From BM524 sp041554435 (GTDB lineage Bacteria; Bacteroidota; Bacteroidia; Bacteroidales; F082): DNA of 15,851 nucleotides. Positions 15,501 through 15,851 of the stretch are shown in pieces (the stretch's first letter is position 1; each line of letters starts with the position of its first letter). The notes below the pieces were generated by a model. That model was not told the origin of the DNA. It did not search any database and worked only from the letters and a program-made list of their open reading frames with translations. The stretch lies in the NCBI GenBank assembly GCA_041554435.1, contig JBFFLX010000077.1:1-15851 (forward strand). The letters are read 5' to 3'. A program made the translations under genes and the position numbers.

Positions 15501-15851
15501 ACTAATTAAATTAACAGTGGTAGTATCATTATAAGGATTTGGATCTTCCTGATTATTAGGGCTTTCCGACCATGCTTTTAAAACTGAGGCCCCCTGAAAA
15601 TTATAATTTCCTATTGCAATATCACCTTTTGATTCTCCATAGGCAAGATTGCCATTCCATAAATAAGGAGTTTGACTTTCTCCGTTTACCGACCAGTTGA
15701 TTTCAGCAGTATTCAAATCATAATACCCATAATTTTTTAATCTTACTTTAACAGTTTGATTTCCTGAACCTATGGGAGGAACCGGGTTATCGATTTCTGA
15801 TATTCCTGCATCCAGAGGTAAAGCACCATAAATACTTATGTTGTCGAATGC
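9594..15851 (-). CDS. Giant T9SS-secreted beta-helix surface protein (5' end outside window)
   Basis: The frame is open to the right edge, so at least 2085 residues are encoded and the start and signal peptide are outside. Visible residues 14-1564 are three tandem modules of about 518 residues. Each has a CARDB-like sandwich, a CGxYTIGG segment, about 300 residues of right-handed beta-helix rich in NNxI/NNN turns, and a PDxGAKE closing motif. There follow a fourth CARDB-like domain (1565-1668), a PKD domain (1671-1750, LFGDGVVSNQQNP), a SprB-type repeat (1754-1828, GTGGTPPYSY) and a PKD-like domain (1833-1913). Next is a CHU_C gliding-motility-type domain (1918-2003, APNVFTPNGDGINDYF to GSVILL), then a type A T9SS sorting domain (2008-2085, ANPNPARNVLNVE and LEDGIYIIKI). 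It should be exported through the outer membrane by the type IX system and displayed as an adhesin-like fibre. Ligand binding or carbohydrate cleavage by the beta-helices cannot be told apart here, and I see no catalytic motif. Confidence 0.9.
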   Translation of the reverse strand, partial: AFDNISIYGALPLDAGISEIDNPVPPIGSGNQTVKVRLKNYGYYDLNTAEINWSVNGESQTPYLWNGNLAYGESKGDIAIGNYNFQGASVLKAWSESPNNQEDPNPYNDTTTVNLISSLCGEYTIGGINPDFENFVVANTVLHQAGVSCPVIFYVRDGSYTEQFEMNDIPGSSDINTITFVSENADSNLVYLQYNGMQNPVVSLNGAKHIRFRRITITGGNSVFVDNYSEDIIFEGCRLIADNEAVTIRSGSNNIIVRNNVITAENGISMKSTDGNVMAKPENIHIVENKFTTEYSATSFDDVRNVLIKDNLVSGKRMAFYGVSCKNIIVEQNKTDIISQSNWTNSVIEYINSDSVDIINNYCASSGEYKTYGISLKICNNFNVYFNNINVTNTDIGEESQGIRLVGSNHINLKNNISHIENKGIPIFINENVDNLISDYNDFYSNDGHIGQIEDDIFTDLPSWQNAIGGDINSYNENPFYSSSTVLKPNQVLINNKGISITGISRDIDDVIRDNPAGPDIGAKEFDLCNPDAGINYILEPQNPVPNGVHDIKVRLQNHGTDVLNSVTIKWQLNEEMQTPYQWTGNLAGSGHEDLIIGSYDFSGGAYKLEVWTSNPNGQNDCRPVNDTTIIDVASSLCGIYTIGGIDPDFEDFTSAANVLNLAGVSCPVTFMVRNGQYNEQLFLKHISGTSTINTVTFVSENNDSSLVNIIYNEYPAPAILLKNTKHLRFYKLGFEGYNAAFVDVHSSSVRFESCKLVFDDNGIVIRSGSNNVEIRNNNFSGGKHSIKTSPTDGIYVDEPYDISVVDNTMSQTYSAAFIEGTNNVVFNANNILNSRTGLYFEESKNIIVRNNRMDISSEYGWYNSAVLLRQCDSSNIYNNYLSTKGDYMSSGIFSNESSNNNIYFNSINITNIDLARGSCGIKLSSSNKDVIKNNIIKIKDAGLPLFIDELSQNYSLDYNDYYSPYNLIGQLGESIYNDMENWQNDINGDNNSLQENPFYISDTDLEMNQILLNNKAKPVFGISGDIDGTVRNPTQPDMGAKEYEPCHPDAGVNSVAMPQNPLTEGVQPVVVMLQNQGSGTLNTAIINWEVNGETQPSFNWTGDLSSSETKEITIGNYDFQTGLYQLKIWTTKPNQQIDCNPYNDTITEKRAVALCGEYTIGGVDADFESFGEASEVLNMAGISCAVTFKVRDGIYDEKLAFNAIPGSSQTNTITFESESGDSTAVIIKYDNYEYNIIGFNNAAHIRFRQINVLGNYCFFIDDNSNDIKIESCILSCSEYGIAIRNGSNDIDINNNNIYGANYGVFISPDDGNDAFAPNNIRVTNNNIVGTYSAVYSEYSNNITLSGNTVNNLRSGFYIANCENIDINSNSVNIESESNWYNASVYLVNSSKIRLVNNFLSSDGNYRSDGVYTYQCSDLKIYFNSFDIRNTDAGHDSRAIAFSNSDDIIFKNNILNIKYNGLPIYIDNISSDYILDYNNYFNPGLVIGLLGNEVYHSLTEWGIAVNGDANSKNVNPYFVSNTNPLPYQRELNGAGIPVAGILLDRNGLIRNDQAPDVGCIEFTVDFGITDLLNPSLDCFHAGSENVTIYLRQFGDIPFIDLKLAYQVNGGEVHTDMVPGTIYNDLVFTFNADINISTEGEYVFKIWLINTLDDNVNNDTLTVTRYSKPAPEVSAFYENKCSWKEVAFSGSASVSDPYFIDGYEWLFGDGVVSNQQNPIHIYDSVGNYDAIFRAYSNAGCYTADTLDVFIDPDYEPLAIDFDLHKEICEGDGDGYLIISGTGGTPPYSYYHNNAELQNTQIDNVSTGDYIFSIKDSEQCEFSDTVFVSPAVYLNPIIIPQPDSGFAPLEVYFDLLSNEVDSFLWQFDNGSSSTLENPYFLYEEYGEHIVTVTVNSGEPYYCEEYDTAIIFVDVNVSIIAPNVFTPNGDGINDYFVIETNGIEDMTTYILDRQGIKLAELIGVENAWDGKTKSGKAAPDGVYYYFIDAVGFNKHNYHKEGSVILLKAYATANPNPARNVLNVETFGLNDGNLIYEIYDVNSNLVRSITADNQKIMSIDISSLEDGIYIIKICDNSNCISKKFIKSNY
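11160..12704 (-). repeat. Tandem beta-helix module 3
   Basis: This module is 1545 bp, beginning HPDAGVNS, with CGEYTIGGVDADFESF, and ending PDVGCIEF. It is followed by a fourth CARDB-like start (VDFGITD) that has no beta-helix behind it. Confidence 0.8.
12705..14258 (-). repeat. Tandem beta-helix module 2
   Basis: This module is also exactly 1554 bp. It begins NPDAGINY, has CGIYTIGGIDPDFEDF after the CARDB-like part, and ends PDMGAKEYE. Protein similarity to modules 1 and 3 is clear but divergent, so the duplication is old. Confidence 0.8.
14259..15812 (-). repeat. Tandem beta-helix module 1
   Basis: It runs from the DAG motif at 15812 to the equivalent position of module 2, exactly 1554 bp. 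It lacks the CxPDAG Cys and the DC(R/N)Px Cys found in modules 2 and 3, but keeps the CG/SCPV pair spaced by 29 residues. Confidence 0.8.

Overview
The window comes from a Bacteroidota genome. The evidence is an AT-rich sequence, a TAnnTTTG-type promoter box, a type IX secretion (T9SS) client with Bacteroidota-specific C-terminal domains, a PorP/SprF-family outer-membrane protein, an OmpA/PD40 protein, and a LytTR regulator with membrane segments. I cannot place it below phylum level from sequence alone.

Left part (1-2118, + strand): the 3' part of a membrane-anchored LytTR transcription regulator runs in from the left edge. A membrane fatty-acid desaturase gene follows, with a good Bacteroidota promoter, but it is split by one in-frame TAA.

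Middle part (2119-6203, mostly - strand) is accessory sequence. It holds a decayed hypothetical gene with three in-frame stops, which abuts a 21-bp palindrome. It also holds a surface lipoprotein (FN3-like plus DUF6252-like) and three small unrelated membrane or exported proteins. Four divergent copies of a ~50-bp dispersed repeat sit in successive spacers, so single genes lie between repeats like cassettes. At the right end is a candidate 30-codon gene followed by a strong intrinsic terminator.

Right part (6204-15851, - strand) is one tight operon, read right to left. First comes a very large T9SS surface protein, truncated by the window edge. It has three tandem ~518-residue beta-helix modules, then PKD and SprB-type repeats, and ends with two successive T9SS C-terminal domains. 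Next is an OmpA-family protein with TPR, PD40 propeller, carboxypeptidase-regulatory-like and OmpA domains and an unexpected C-terminal retropepsin-like domain with a changed catalytic motif. Last is a PorP/SprF-like outer-membrane protein. Gene order and spacing (11 bp and 1 bp) suggest that a secreted surface protein, its periplasmic/peptidoglycan anchor and its outer-membrane partner are made together.

The observations most worth checking are the tandem type B plus type A secretion signals, the degenerate protease domain fused to OmpA, the repeat-bounded gene units, and the small gene with its 3' RNA structure.
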